This document shows positions 41,674-50,394 of a stretch of DNA of 64,000 nt, piece after piece. The stretch comes from Pseudomonas fluorescens (GTDB lineage Bacteria > Pseudomonadota > Gammaproteobacteria > Pseudomonadales > Pseudomonadaceae). The notes beneath the pieces were generated by a model, which was not told the DNA's origin, ran no database searches, and saw only the letters and a program-made list of their open reading frames with translations. The translations under genes were made by a program, and so were the position numbers. Position 1 is the first letter of the stretch, and the number at the start of each line of letters is the position of its first letter. Location of the stretch: assembly GCF_004683905.1 (NCBI RefSeq), contig NZ_CP038438.1, forward strand, positions 3,720,001 to 3,784,000. The letters are read 5' to 3'.

Positions 41674-43548
41674 ATGCGATTTATAGCACGTATAATTAGC
41701 GGAAAACGAAAAGATCAAATATTTGAACTTTCCTCTATCGAAGCTCATATCGGCGAGAATATTTATTTTCTCGAGGATGAGGCAATTGAATTCAGACTTG
41801 AGCTAGAAAGACCAGTTGATGACATTACTTTATGCCTCCATGAAAATGAAATTTCCGCCACAAATAATTTTAAAGAAGGTGAAAAATGGATATACGAATG
41901 GAAACCCAAATCACTGGCAAAGTGGGGCTACGAATGCTTTTTTCATAACTACTACGGAATGGCTGAACTAGTACTAGCAACAAAGATAGACAATTACAAC
42001 GAAAGGATAATTATTGAGCAATTTTCGCCAATTGAAGTATTGGCAAAAAAAATAAACGCTGAACGTGCAGAAAAAATGCTTTCTTTCCTAGCGGCTCATG
42101 ACAACGAAGCGCTGGCTGCTTTTTTTCGAGTAACTCGATTAAAGGCCGGATTCAAAGAGGGAGATAAGTCCGTAAGTTTTCTTATCGACCAACTCGAAAG
42201 AAACGTACTACTACTGAGCGCAGAACTGCCAAAGATATACTCCAAGCCTATAGCTAAACTCATCCCTGTAACAAAGGTAGTTGCATTCTCTGAGAACTCG
42301 ATAATAGACGATACCACTTTAGCGTGGATAGCTGAAAACTGTGACGGTTTATTCTCTGTTGACGATATCGAACGAGCACTGCTTGAGTTCGATAGCGAAC
42401 TATACTCTTCAGAAAAAATCCTAGAGAATCATTTAAAGGAAGAGCTAAGCATATACGAGAACCAAGTAGTACATGGATTCATTATTTCACTTATGAGGGC
42501 AGCATCAGAGCTGCTTCGGCGATTAGAAGATTACCCAGCTTCTAAAATCCGTACACAACAGGATCTCTCCGGCTACCTTTCGTTTTTTTCTCAACTCAGC
42601 AAATACGCCAAAATTATTAATCGAAAAAAAGCGGAAAGATGCAGAGAACTAATAGAAGCGCTTCAGGGTTTAAAACGCAAATTTGATGACAAGGTGCCAG
42701 TTACCACCCCTATTATAGGAACTCCTCAATTCACAAGAAAAGCTCGCTATAACCTTCACTATCAAAAAATATTTCATAAAATTATCGCATGGCACCGATT
42801 CGGCTCACCAGACTGGAGTGTTCAAGAGGAACTCTTCTCAATTCAAAGCATCCCTAAATTATTCGAGTACTATTTATTATTCTTAGTAAAAAATCACTTG
42901 GACACCGAAACAGTTCTAGGTGAAAAGCTTGAACTCCTGCAAAACCCTTCACTGAGCAAAAATGACTTCGAGTACCAATGGGGCGAGTACAACATAAAGA
43001 TAATGTACGAACCCAAGGCGTGGACTCATGAGCACTTACAATCAAGCGCATCACAAATAATCAACTCCGAAGGCTGGACTTTCAACCACCACAATGGTGA
43101 CTTAAAACCCAGAGGTCAAACGGGCGCAAACGCCAATCGCTGCCCAGACATACTGTTAGCAATCACGTCATCTGATGGAGAAACCCGACAGCTGATCATT
43201 GATGCGAAATACACGAACAGCAAGAAGGCTTTTACTCACTACCTCCCAGAACTTACGATGAAATATTTACATGGACTTCATGAGAAGGAAACTGGACTTA
43301 ACCCATCGATTGGCCTAATGATTGTTAATCCAAGCGAGCAGTGTACAACACGACACTTCCATCACCAGCGCTATAGCATTTATGGTGCGACCCCGGTCAC
43401 ACCAGCCTTACTAGTGAGTTCCATCACACCAGGCGAAACAGAGGAAAAAAACTCAGACCTAAAAAATAACATTTCTCAATTTCTATATTTAATGAGATCC
43501 AGCTTTAAAAAAGAAGACAGAAAAACTTACCTAGAAATAGTTGCATAA
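41674..43548 (+). CDS. McrC-like protein with PD-(D/E)XK nuclease domain
   Basis: A 624-aa protein. The N-terminal half is a DUF2357-like region (MRFIARIISGKRKDQIFEL..., beta-rich, then helical). The C-terminal third carries a nuclease core: RCPDILLAI (D492) and RQLIIDAKYT (D510-A-K512), the PD-(D/E)XK arrangement found in McrC-type subunits. It starts at 41674 after GAGAGGGGC, 13 bp after the AAA+ gene, so it is co-translated with it. The expected role is DNA or RNA cleavage driven by the AAA+ partner in anti-phage defence. Codon use is AT-rich, consistent with horizontal acquisition. Confidence 0.8.
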   Translation: MRFIARIISGKRKDQIFELSSIEAHIGENIYFLEDEAIEFRLELERPVDDITLCLHENEISATNNFKEGEKWIYEWKPKSLAKWGYECFFHNYYGMAELVLATKIDNYNERIIIEQFSPIEVLAKKINAERAEKMLSFLAAHDNEALAAFFRVTRLKAGFKEGDKSVSFLIDQLERNVLLLSAELPKIYSKPIAKLIPVTKVVAFSENSIIDDTTLAWIAENCDGLFSVDDIERALLEFDSELYSSEKILENHLKEELSIYENQVVHGFIISLMRAASELLRRLEDYPASKIRTQQDLSGYLSFFSQLSKYAKIINRKKAERCRELIEALQGLKRKFDDKVPVTTPIIGTPQFTRKARYNLHYQKIFHKIIAWHRFGSPDWSVQEELFSIQSIPKLFEYYLLFLVKNHLDTETVLGEKLELLQNPSLSKNDFEYQWGEYNIKIMYEPKAWTHEHLQSSASQIINSEGWTFNHHNGDLKPRGQTGANANRCPDILLAITSSDGETRQLIIDAKYTNSKKAFTHYLPELTMKYLHGLHEKETGLNPSIGLMIVNPSEQCTTRHFHHQRYSIYGATPVTPALLVSSITPGETEEKNSDLKNNISQFLYLMRSSFKKEDRKTYLEIVA

Positions 43549-43560
43549 CATCAGCACCAA

Positions 43561-43599
43561 TCACAAAGGCGGCTCTATCAAATAGAGCTGCCTTTGTGA
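43561..43599. terminator. long palindrome ending the defence island
   Basis: Two 18-bp arms (tcacaaaggcggctctat and atagagctgcctttgtga) with a CAA loop and one G-U pair, 13 bp after the nuclease stop. No clear T run follows, but placement between convergent genes suggests termination. Confidence 0.65.
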
Positions 43600-43612
43600 G
43601 AGTAAATCCTCG

Positions 43613-44161
43613 TCAAAAATTCGCCGGCGTATTCGCACTAATAATTTCCGCCTCATCCGCCCCAATATTCCGAAACTTATGCGGCAGCGTAGTCGGAAAA
43701 TAATACCCATCCCCCGCGTTCAACACACTCACCGACCCATCCACGGTCAACTCAACCGTGCCACGCGTCACCAGCCCGCACTCCTCACCTTCCGCATGCA
43801 CAATCGGCTCTTCCCCCGAACTCGCGCCCGGGGCGTATTGCTCGCGCAGCAAGCGCATCTGGCGGCTAGGCACCGAGGCGCCAATGAGCAGCAGGCGCAG
43901 GCCGTGGCGGCCCAGGTCGGGTTGTTCGTTGGCGCGGAAGACGTATTGGTGTTCGCGCGGGGGCTGGTCGAAGGTGAAGAAATCGGCCAGGGACATGGGG
44001 ATGCCTTCGAGCAGCTTTTTCAGGGAGCTGACGGAGGGGCTGACGCGATTCTGTTCGATCAGGGAGATGGTGGCATTGGTCACGCCGCTACGCCGGGCCA
44101 GCTCGCGCTGGGAGAGTTTGTAGCTTTCGCGTACTAGTTTGAGTCGAGAACCCGTATCCAT
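43613..44161 (-). CDS. XRE-cupin transcriptional regulator (PuuR/PauR-like)
   Basis: A 182-aa protein with an N-terminal helix-turn-helix (RLKLVRESYKLSQRELARRSGVTNATISLIEQNRVSPSVSSLKKLLEGI) and a C-terminal cupin (EGEECGLVTRGTVELTVDGSVSVLNAGDGYYFPTTLPHKFRN). This architecture is that of PuuR, the repressor of putrescine catabolism. It lies next to puuB, puuC, puuA and puuD, which supports a polyamine-responsive role. Confidence 0.88.
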   Translation of the reverse strand: MDTGSRLKLVRESYKLSQRELARRSGVTNATISLIEQNRVSPSVSSLKKLLEGIPMSLADFFTFDQPPREHQYVFRANEQPDLGRHGLRLLLIGASVPSRQMRLLREQYAPGASSGEEPIVHAEGEECGLVTRGTVELTVDGSVSVLNAGDGYYFPTTLPHKFRNIGADEAEIISANTPANF

Positions 44162-44363
44162 GACAGCCTTATGTGAGTAGTACTTAAGGGCAATGGGGGT
44201 GGGTGGCGGGTGCCGCGCAAGGCGCGCGGATCACGTTGCTCCCGTGTCCCGGAACCGTGAAAGGCGGCTATTAAATCACGTTTGCCGGTGTTGCTCAGCA
44301 GGTTCGATGGACGGTGGGTGAAATGAGCCTGCTGGGGGTAATTGCGGGTCAGGCACAAGACCT

Positions 44364-44449
44364 GTGGGAGCGAGCTTGCTCGCGAATGGGCGGCACATTC
44401 AACATCTTTTTTGCTGATAGGCCGCTTTCGCGAGCAAGCTCGCTCCCAC
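44364..44449. repeat. REPIN (GTGGGAGCGAGCTTGCTCGCGA variant)
   Basis: Both arms carry the same compensating change (gcgagcttgc / gcaagctcgc), so pairing is kept. It lies between the regulator start and the puuB 3' end; the remainder of this 360-bp gap shows no gene. Confidence 0.88.
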
Positions 44450-44521
44450 AGGGTTTGTGGTGTTGCCGGTCATGTGAAAAAACCGGCGGCGCCTGTGCGG
44501 GACCGCCGCCGGGGAGGTAAC

Positions 44522-45805
44522 TTAGATGCCGAAGCGGTCGCGCAGCGAGTAGTAGACGGCGCCGAGGGCGGTCAATGGGGCGGAGAAGGTGCGGCCGCCG
44601 ATCATTGGCATGTGCGGCAGCGAGGCGAAGGCGTCGAAGCGTTCGGCGTCGCCGCGGATCATTTCCGAAATCAGTTTGCCGGCCAGGTGCGAGCAGGTGA
44701 CGCCGTGGCCGCTGTAGCCTTGCATGTAGTAGGCGTTTTTCTCGATGCGGCCGAATTGCGGCATGCGTGACATGGTCAGCAGGAAGTTGCCGGTCCAGCG
44801 GTAGTCGATTTTCACATCCTTGAGCTGCGGGAACGTCTTGAGGATCTTCGGCCGGATCAGTTGTTCGATGTCGTCCGGTTCCCGCGCGCCGTAGACCACG
44901 CCGCCACCGTACAGCAGACGGTTATCGGCCGTCAGGCGGTAGTAATCCAGCAGGTAGTTGCAGTCTTCGACGCAGTAGTTGTTGGTGATCAAGCTGCGTG
45001 CCTGCTTCTCGGTCAGCGGTTCGGTGACGACGATCTGCGAGCCGCACGGCATGCTTTTCGCGGTCACGCGGTTGTCCAGACCTTGCGGCAGGTAGGCGTT
45101 GCCGGCGATCAGCAGGTACTTGGCGCGCACCTGGCCTTTGGCGGTGCGCACGACATTCGGCTCGCCGTACTTGATTTCCACGGCAGCCGACTGCTCGTAG
45201 ATTTTGCCGCCCAGACGCACGATGGCCGCGGCTTCACCGAGAGCGAGGTTCAGCGGATGCACGTGGCCGCCCTGCATGTCCAGCAGGCCGCCAACGTAGG
45301 CGTCGGAGCCGATTTCGCGACGGATGTCAGCGGCATCGAGCATCTTCAGGTTCTTGTTGCCGTAACGTTCCCAACTGCGCTTCTGCTCGGCCAGGCCGTT
45401 GAGTTGTTTCTTGTTCATCGCCGCGAAGATACCGCCCGGGCGGTAGTCGCATTTGATGTCGTATTCCTTGATCCGCGAACGGATGATGTCGGCGCCTTCG
45501 AAGATCATGCTGCCGAGGATTTCCGCCGTCTTGTCGCCGTAGCGTTCTTCGATCACATCGACGTCGCGGCTGTAGGAGTTGACCAGTTGCCCGCCGTTGC
45601 GACCGCTGGCGCCATAGCCGACTTTCGCCGCTTCCAGCACCGTCACTTTGTAGCCGGCCTCGGTGAGGAACAGTGCCGAGGACAGGCCGGTGTAGCCGGC
45701 GCCGATGATGCAGACATCGCACTCGACCGACTCTTCAAGGGTCGGGAAGTCGATGACTTCGTTGCGAGTGGCGGCGTAGTAGCTGTTGACGTGTTGTTGT
45801 TTCAT
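44522..45805 (-). CDS. puuB: gamma-glutamylputrescine oxidoreductase-like FAD enzyme
   Basis: A 427-aa DAO-family flavoprotein. ECDVCIIGAGYTGLSSALFLTEAGYKVTVLEAAKVGYGASGRNGGQLVNSYSRD has the FAD motif and the GxGASGRNGGQ block of PuuB. LDYYRLTADNRLLYGGGVVYG and YYMQGYSGHGVTCSHLAGKL are C-terminal signatures. It oxidises gamma-glutamylputrescine to the aldehyde, which the adjacent PuuC dehydrogenase would then oxidise. It is transcribed with puuC, 51 bp downstream of it. Confidence 0.9.
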   Translation of the reverse strand: MKQQHVNSYYAATRNEVIDFPTLEESVECDVCIIGAGYTGLSSALFLTEAGYKVTVLEAAKVGYGASGRNGGQLVNSYSRDVDVIEERYGDKTAEILGSMIFEGADIIRSRIKEYDIKCDYRPGGIFAAMNKKQLNGLAEQKRSWERYGNKNLKMLDAADIRREIGSDAYVGGLLDMQGGHVHPLNLALGEAAAIVRLGGKIYEQSAAVEIKYGEPNVVRTAKGQVRAKYLLIAGNAYLPQGLDNRVTAKSMPCGSQIVVTEPLTEKQARSLITNNYCVEDCNYLLDYYRLTADNRLLYGGGVVYGAREPDDIEQLIRPKILKTFPQLKDVKIDYRWTGNFLLTMSRMPQFGRIEKNAYYMQGYSGHGVTCSHLAGKLISEMIRGDAERFDAFASLPHMPMIGGRTFSAPLTALGAVYYSLRDRFGI

Positions 45806-45856
45806 TTTATTGTTCTCCGAGGGTCGCCCTTAGGAGCGACCACCGTTGTAAAAGAG

Positions 45857-47347
45857 TTAGAGCTTGATCCAGGTCGCTTTCAGCTCGGTGTACTTGTCGA
45901 ACGCGTGCAGCGATTTGTCGCGACCGTTGCCCGACTGTTTGAAACCACCGAACGGCGCGGTCATGTCGCCGCCGTCGTACTGGTTGACCCAGACGCTGCC
46001 GGCCCGCAGGCCACGAGCGAAGGTGTGCGCCTTGCTCAGGTTGCTGGTCCAGACACCGGCAGCGAGGCCGAAGATGCTGTCGTTGGCGATCTGCAGCGCT
46101 TCTTCAACGGTGTCGAAGGTGATCAGCGACAGCACCGGGCCGAAGATTTCTTCGCGGGCGATGGTCATGGCGTTGGTCACGCCGTCGAAGATCGCCGGTT
46201 GCACGTAGAGGCCACCGGTTTCTTCGAGGGCGCGCTGGCCGCCGGCGATCAACTCGGCGCCCTGCTCGCGACCGATGCTGATGTAGCGCAGCACGTTGTC
46301 CAGTTGACGCTGATCAACCACCGCGCCGACGGTGGTCGCAGGATCCAGTGCGTGCCCCGGTTTCCACGCTTGCAGCGCTTCCACCAGCAGCGGGATGAAT
46401 TGCTCGCGGATCGAACGCTCGACCAACAGGCGCGAACCGGCAGTGCACACTTCGCCCTGGTTGAAGGCGATCGCACCGGCCGCAGCCTGGGCGGCCGCGC
46501 GCAAGTCCGGAGCGTCGGCAAACACCACGTTCGGGCTCTTGCCACCGGCTTCGAGCCAGACGCGTTTCATGTTGCTCTGGCCGGCATAAATCATCAGTTG
46601 TTTGGCAATCGCCGTGGAGCCGGTGAAGGCCAGCACGTCGACGTCCATGTGCAGCGCCAGCGCCTTGCCGACGGTGTGGCCGAAGCCCGGCAACACGTTA
46701 AACACGCCTTTCGGGATGCCCGCGTCCAGTGCCAGTTGCGCGATGCGGATCGCGGTCAGTGGCGACTTTTCCGAAGGCTTGAGAATGAACGAGTTGCCCG
46801 CGGCCAGGGCCGGGGCGAATTTCCAGCTGGCCATGATCAGCGGGAAGTTCCACGGCACGATCGCGGCGACTACGCCGGATGGCTCGCGGGTCACCAGACC
46901 CAGTTGATCGTGCGGCGTGGCGGCAACTTCATCGTAGATCTTGTCGATGGCCTCGGCGCTCCAGCGGATCGCATTGGCGGTCGCCGGGATGTCGATGCTC
47001 ATCGAGTCGCTGATCGGTTTACCCATGTCGAGGGTTTCCAGCAGCGCAAGTTCTTCCTGGTGTTGCAGGATCAGATCGGCGAAGCGGATCAGGATGCGTT
47101 TGCGCTCGGCCGGGGCTTTGTTGGCCCACACGCCGGAGTTGAACGATTGGCGCGCGACTTCGACGGCGAGGTTGGCGTCGGCTTCATCGGTGCTGGCCAC
47201 GGAGGCGAGAAAACGGCCGTCGACGGGGCTCAGGCATTCAAAGGTGGCGCCGCTGATCGCCGGGCGATATTCACCGTTGATGAACGCGCGGGATTCGATG
47301 CTCAGGGACTGGAAGCGTTGTTCCCAGTCGTTGCGTGTGGTTGTCAT
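45857..47347 (-). CDS. puuC: gamma-glutamyl-gamma-aminobutyraldehyde dehydrogenase
   Basis: A 496-aa aldehyde dehydrogenase. NAD site and catalytic residues: PWNFPLIMASWKFAPALAAGN, LEAGGKSPNVVF (general-base Glu), and FNQGEVCTAGSRLLV (nucleophilic Cys). The best family match is PuuC/KauB, which oxidises aldehydes from polyamine breakdown. It lies between puuA and puuB on the same strand. A MITE-like element sits between it and puuA. Confidence 0.9.
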   Translation of the reverse strand: MTTTRNDWEQRFQSLSIESRAFINGEYRPAISGATFECLSPVDGRFLASVASTDEADANLAVEVARQSFNSGVWANKAPAERKRILIRFADLILQHQEELALLETLDMGKPISDSMSIDIPATANAIRWSAEAIDKIYDEVAATPHDQLGLVTREPSGVVAAIVPWNFPLIMASWKFAPALAAGNSFILKPSEKSPLTAIRIAQLALDAGIPKGVFNVLPGFGHTVGKALALHMDVDVLAFTGSTAIAKQLMIYAGQSNMKRVWLEAGGKSPNVVFADAPDLRAAAQAAAGAIAFNQGEVCTAGSRLLVERSIREQFIPLLVEALQAWKPGHALDPATTVGAVVDQRQLDNVLRYISIGREQGAELIAGGQRALEETGGLYVQPAIFDGVTNAMTIAREEIFGPVLSLITFDTVEEALQIANDSIFGLAAGVWTSNLSKAHTFARGLRAGSVWVNQYDGGDMTAPFGGFKQSGNGRDKSLHAFDKYTELKATWIKL

Positions 47348-47401
47348 TGTTGTGGCTCGACAAGGGGGAATTGGGGGTGTCGTGTCTGGCTTGAGATAGC
47401 T

Positions 47402-47578
47402 GCCCTCTCCCTAGCCCTCTCCCTGAGGTAGAGGGGACCGACCGAGTTGTCTCGGGAGTTGCGCCGACCTGAATGACCGAGTCGATTATGGATTCGGTAA
47501 AGCAGGTTCAGGTCGCAGGATTTCCCAAGCATCCCCGGGTCAGTCCCCTCTCCCTCCGGGAGAGGGTTAGGGTGAGGA
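47402..47578. repeat. MITE-like element with CCCTCTCCC termini, copy 2
   Basis: About 180 bp with ends ccctctccctagccctctcc and its inverted partner gggagagggttagggtgagg. The core at 47465-47495 is the reverse complement of that in copy 1 (26999-27029), apart from three positions. Confidence 0.75.
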
Positions 47579-47605
47579 GCTCTTGGCTTTTGAGGGCCGA
47601 AACCA

Positions 47606-48982
47606 TCACACCGTATGCAGATACCAGTTGTACTCAAGGTCGGAAATCGAGTTCTCGAACTCGGCCAGCTCGCTTTCCTTGCACGCGACGAACACGTCGA
47701 TGTACATCGGGTCGATGTACTTGGCCATGACTTCGCTGTCGTCCAGCTCGCGCAGTGCGTCGCGCAGGTTGTTCGGCAGGCTCTGTTCGTTCTGCTCGTA
47801 GCTGTTGCCTTCAACCGGCGCGCCCGGCTCGATCTGGTTGGTCAGGCCGTGGTGAATACCGGCCAGTACGGAAGCCATCAGCAGGTACGGGTTGGCGTCG
47901 GCACCGGCCACGCGATGCTCGATGCGCACGGCGTCGGCCGAACCGGTTGGCACACGGACTGCAACAGTGCGGTTGTCGATGCCCCAGCTCGGCGAGTTCG
48001 GCACGTAGAACTGCGCACCAAAACGGCGGTAAGAGTTGACGTTCGGGCAGAGGAAGGCCATTTGCGCAGGCAGGGTCTCCAGCACACCGCCGATCGCGTG
48101 TCGCAGCGCGGCGTTCTGCTCGGGATCCTCGCTGGCGAAGATGTTGTTGCCTTCTTTGTCCAGGATCGAAATGTGCACGTGCAGACCATTGCCCGCCTGG
48201 CCCGGATACGGCTTGGCCATGAAGGTGGTGTCCATCTCGTGGTCATAGGCGATGTTCTTCACCAGACGCTTGAGCAACACCGCGTAGTCGCAGGCCTTGA
48301 TCGGGTCGGAGACGTGATGCAGGTTGACTTCGAATTGCGCCGGGGCGCTTTCCTTGACGATGGCGTCAGCCGGAATGCCCTGCTCTTTCGCGCCTTCCAG
48401 AATGTCCTGGAGGCAGTCGACGTATTCGTCGAGATCGTCGATCAGATACACCTGAGTCGACACCGGGCGCTTGCCGGAGACCGGCGAACGTGGCGACTGC
48501 GGACGGCCGTTCACGTTGTCCTGGTCGATCAGGTAGAACTCCAGTTCGAACGCGGCGCAGATGGTCAGGCCCAGTTCATCGAACTTGCGCACCACGTTGG
48601 CCAGCACTTCACGCGGATCGGCGAAGAACGGCTCGCCCTCGATCTCGTGCATGGTCATCAGCAACTGTGCGGTTGGGCGCTTCTGCCACGGCTCGATGCT
48701 CAGGGTGCCCGGGATCGGGTAGCAGATGCGGTCAGCGTCGCCGATGTCCAGGCCCAGACCGGTGCTTTCCACCGTGGAGCCATTGATGTCGAGGGCGAAG
48801 AGCGAGGCCGGCAGGTTGATGCCTTTCTCGTAAACCTTGTGAAGACTGGTGCGCTCGATGCGCTTGCCGCGCACCACACCGTTCATGTCTGCAATCAGAA
48901 GGTCGACGTACAAAACCTCAGGATGTTTCTTAAGGAATGCGTTTGCTTCGTTGAGTTGAACGGCACGCAGAGGGACCGACAT
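47606..48982 (-). CDS. puuA: gamma-glutamylputrescine synthetase
   Basis: A 458-aa GS-fold ligase that couples glutamate to putrescine. LIADMNGVVRGKRIER, FELEFYLIDQDN, GNGLHVHISILDKEGNNIFASEDPE, NVNSYRRFGAQFYVPNSPSWGIDNRTVAVRVPTG and HRVAGADANPYLLMASVLAG identify it. It is more similar in style to PuuA/PauA than the other copy at 28954. It is divergent from puuD across a 282-bp AT-rich region with paired TGTTAATTA sites. Confidence 0.92.
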   Translation of the reverse strand: MSVPLRAVQLNEANAFLKKHPEVLYVDLLIADMNGVVRGKRIERTSLHKVYEKGINLPASLFALDINGSTVESTGLGLDIGDADRICYPIPGTLSIEPWQKRPTAQLLMTMHEIEGEPFFADPREVLANVVRKFDELGLTICAAFELEFYLIDQDNVNGRPQSPRSPVSGKRPVSTQVYLIDDLDEYVDCLQDILEGAKEQGIPADAIVKESAPAQFEVNLHHVSDPIKACDYAVLLKRLVKNIAYDHEMDTTFMAKPYPGQAGNGLHVHISILDKEGNNIFASEDPEQNAALRHAIGGVLETLPAQMAFLCPNVNSYRRFGAQFYVPNSPSWGIDNRTVAVRVPTGSADAVRIEHRVAGADANPYLLMASVLAGIHHGLTNQIEPGAPVEGNSYEQNEQSLPNNLRDALRELDDSEVMAKYIDPMYIDVFVACKESELAEFENSISDLEYNWYLHTV

Positions 48983-48998
48983 GATGCACCTATTTAGC

Positions 48999-49202
48999 TG
49001 TTAATTATTATGTTCACCGCTGTTTCGCCGAGCCAGTCAATCCGAAAGGCAAAGTGAAGTCAATAGCGAACACCTGGCCGCTCAGCGTTTATTTTTCGGG
49101 CTTTTTTTAACACTCACGTGCCAATGCAGGCGCCGCAAGGCCTGGAATCATGAAGATTGGATGAACGGCGTTTAGAATTTTTTACATGGCAGTTGTTAAT
49201 TA
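48999..49202. promoter_or_regulatory. puuA/puuD divergent control region with paired TGTTAATTA
   Basis: TGTTAATTA occurs at 48999-49007, close to the puuA start, and again at 49194-49202, 62 bp before the puuD ATG. It is a candidate operator pair, perhaps for the XRE-cupin regulator. This is inference; no other gene lies in this AT-rich gap. Confidence 0.4.
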
Positions 49203-49264
49203 AAATCAACGAGGCTAAGCTCCGGAAAAGCTCGTTCAAGTGTCAAACTTCGAGGTGAATAAAA

Positions 49265-50026
49265 ATGGCATTCAAGCCATTGATCGGCGTTACTGCGTGC
49301 GTCAAACAGATTGGCCTGCACCCCTATCACATCAGCGGCGACAAGTACGTACGTGCTGTCAGCGTTGGCGCTCAGGGTCTTCCAGTGGTCATTCCTTCCC
49401 TTGGCAAACTGACTGAAATCGAAGACCTGCTCGGTCAGCTCGACGGTCTGTTGCTGACCGGCTCACCCTCGAACGTGGAGCCCTTCCACTATCAAGGCCC
49501 GGCCAGCGAACCCGGTACGGATCACGATCCGGCGCGGGACGCCACCACCCTTCCTTTATTGCGTGCAGCCATTGCGGCGGGCGTTCCGGTGCTCGGCATT
49601 TGCCGTGGCTTCCAGGAAATGAACGTGGCGTTCGGCGGCAGCCTGCACCAGAAAGTGCATGAGCTGCCGGGCATGCTCGATCACCGTGAAGCCGACAGCC
49701 CGGACGTGGCCGTGCAATACGCACCGGCGCATGCCGTGAGCGTGCTGGCGGGCGGTGTGTTCGAAGCGCTGGCGTTGCCGGGCGAGTTCCAGGTCAACTC
49801 GATTCACAGTCAGGGCATCGACCGCCTCGCGCCCGGCCTGCGTGCCGAAGCGGTGGCGCCGGATGGCCTGATCGAGGCGATCTCGGTCGAGCACAGCCCG
49901 ACCTTCGCCCTCGGCGTGCAATGGCACCCGGAATGGCAGGTACTGGACAACCCGAACTACCTGAAGATTTTCCAGGCGTTCGGTGAGGCTTGCCGGCAAC
50001 GGGCGACGCGTCGCAGCCAGCGCTGA
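49265..50026 (+). CDS. puuD: gamma-glutamyl-GABA hydrolase
   Basis: A 253-aa class I glutamine-amidotransferase-like hydrolase that releases GABA from gamma-glutamyl-GABA. Catalytic nucleophile: VPVLGICRGFQEMNVAFGGSLHQ (Cys). The His-Glu pair is in LGVQWHPEWQV. It completes the glutamylated putrescine route with puuA, puuB and puuC. The start follows TCGAGGTGAATAAAA. Confidence 0.93.
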   Translation: MAFKPLIGVTACVKQIGLHPYHISGDKYVRAVSVGAQGLPVVIPSLGKLTEIEDLLGQLDGLLLTGSPSNVEPFHYQGPASEPGTDHDPARDATTLPLLRAAIAAGVPVLGICRGFQEMNVAFGGSLHQKVHELPGMLDHREADSPDVAVQYAPAHAVSVLAGGVFEALALPGEFQVNSIHSQGIDRLAPGLRAEAVAPDGLIEAISVEHSPTFALGVQWHPEWQVLDNPNYLKIFQAFGEACRQRATRRSQR

Positions 50027-50102
50027 CACCACCCAGGATTTCAAAACTGTTTACTGCCCCCACGGGGTCGGCGGTTGCGCGTGTGCGCATCCGTCATCCG
50101 TG

Positions 50103-50128
50103 AAAACAACAAACCGTAATAACAACAA
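50103..50128 (+). promoter_or_regulatory. candidate Hfq/Crc A-rich site
   Basis: AAAACAACAA and AATAACAACAA match the AAnAAnAA pattern bound by Hfq/Crc in catabolite repression of Pseudomonas. It lies 77 nt after the puuD stop and about 270 nt before potG, so the regulated gene is not obvious. Confidence 0.35.
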
Positions 50129-50209
50129 GTACGACCCAGGCAGCCAGGAAGGCGGCGCCGAACAAGCCCTCGGCAGCGCAAGGTCAGTTAAGCATGCGCA
50201 ATTCCCCCT

Positions 50210-50297
50210 GTAGGAGTGAGCCTGCTCGCGATAGCAATAGACCAGTCAACAGAGATGTCGACTGACATGGCCTCATCGCGAGCAGGCTCACTCCTAC
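50210..50297. repeat. REPIN (GTAGGAGTGAGCCTGCTCGCGA class)
   Basis: Inverted arms gtaggagtgagcctgctcgc and gcgagcaggctcactcctac between puuD and the transporter operon. Confidence 0.88.
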
Positions 50298-50394
50298 AGG
50301 GGATATGTAATGACTGAAATTGCGCTTACAGGCTTGCAATCCACTTAAGCCCGGCCACGTTGGCCGAGCGAACGAAACCTGTTGGGAGTTTCAC

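Noticed and set aside
38880..43620. Prophage or integrative element around the AT-rich block
   Set aside because: No integrase, phage structural gene, tRNA target or flanking direct repeat could be seen; only two genes are present.
44861..47431. An 856-codon open frame on the plus strand opposite puuB and puuC
   Set aside because: It is the antisense of two well-supported enzyme genes; His/Val/Arg-rich composition is typical of shadow frames in GC-rich DNA.
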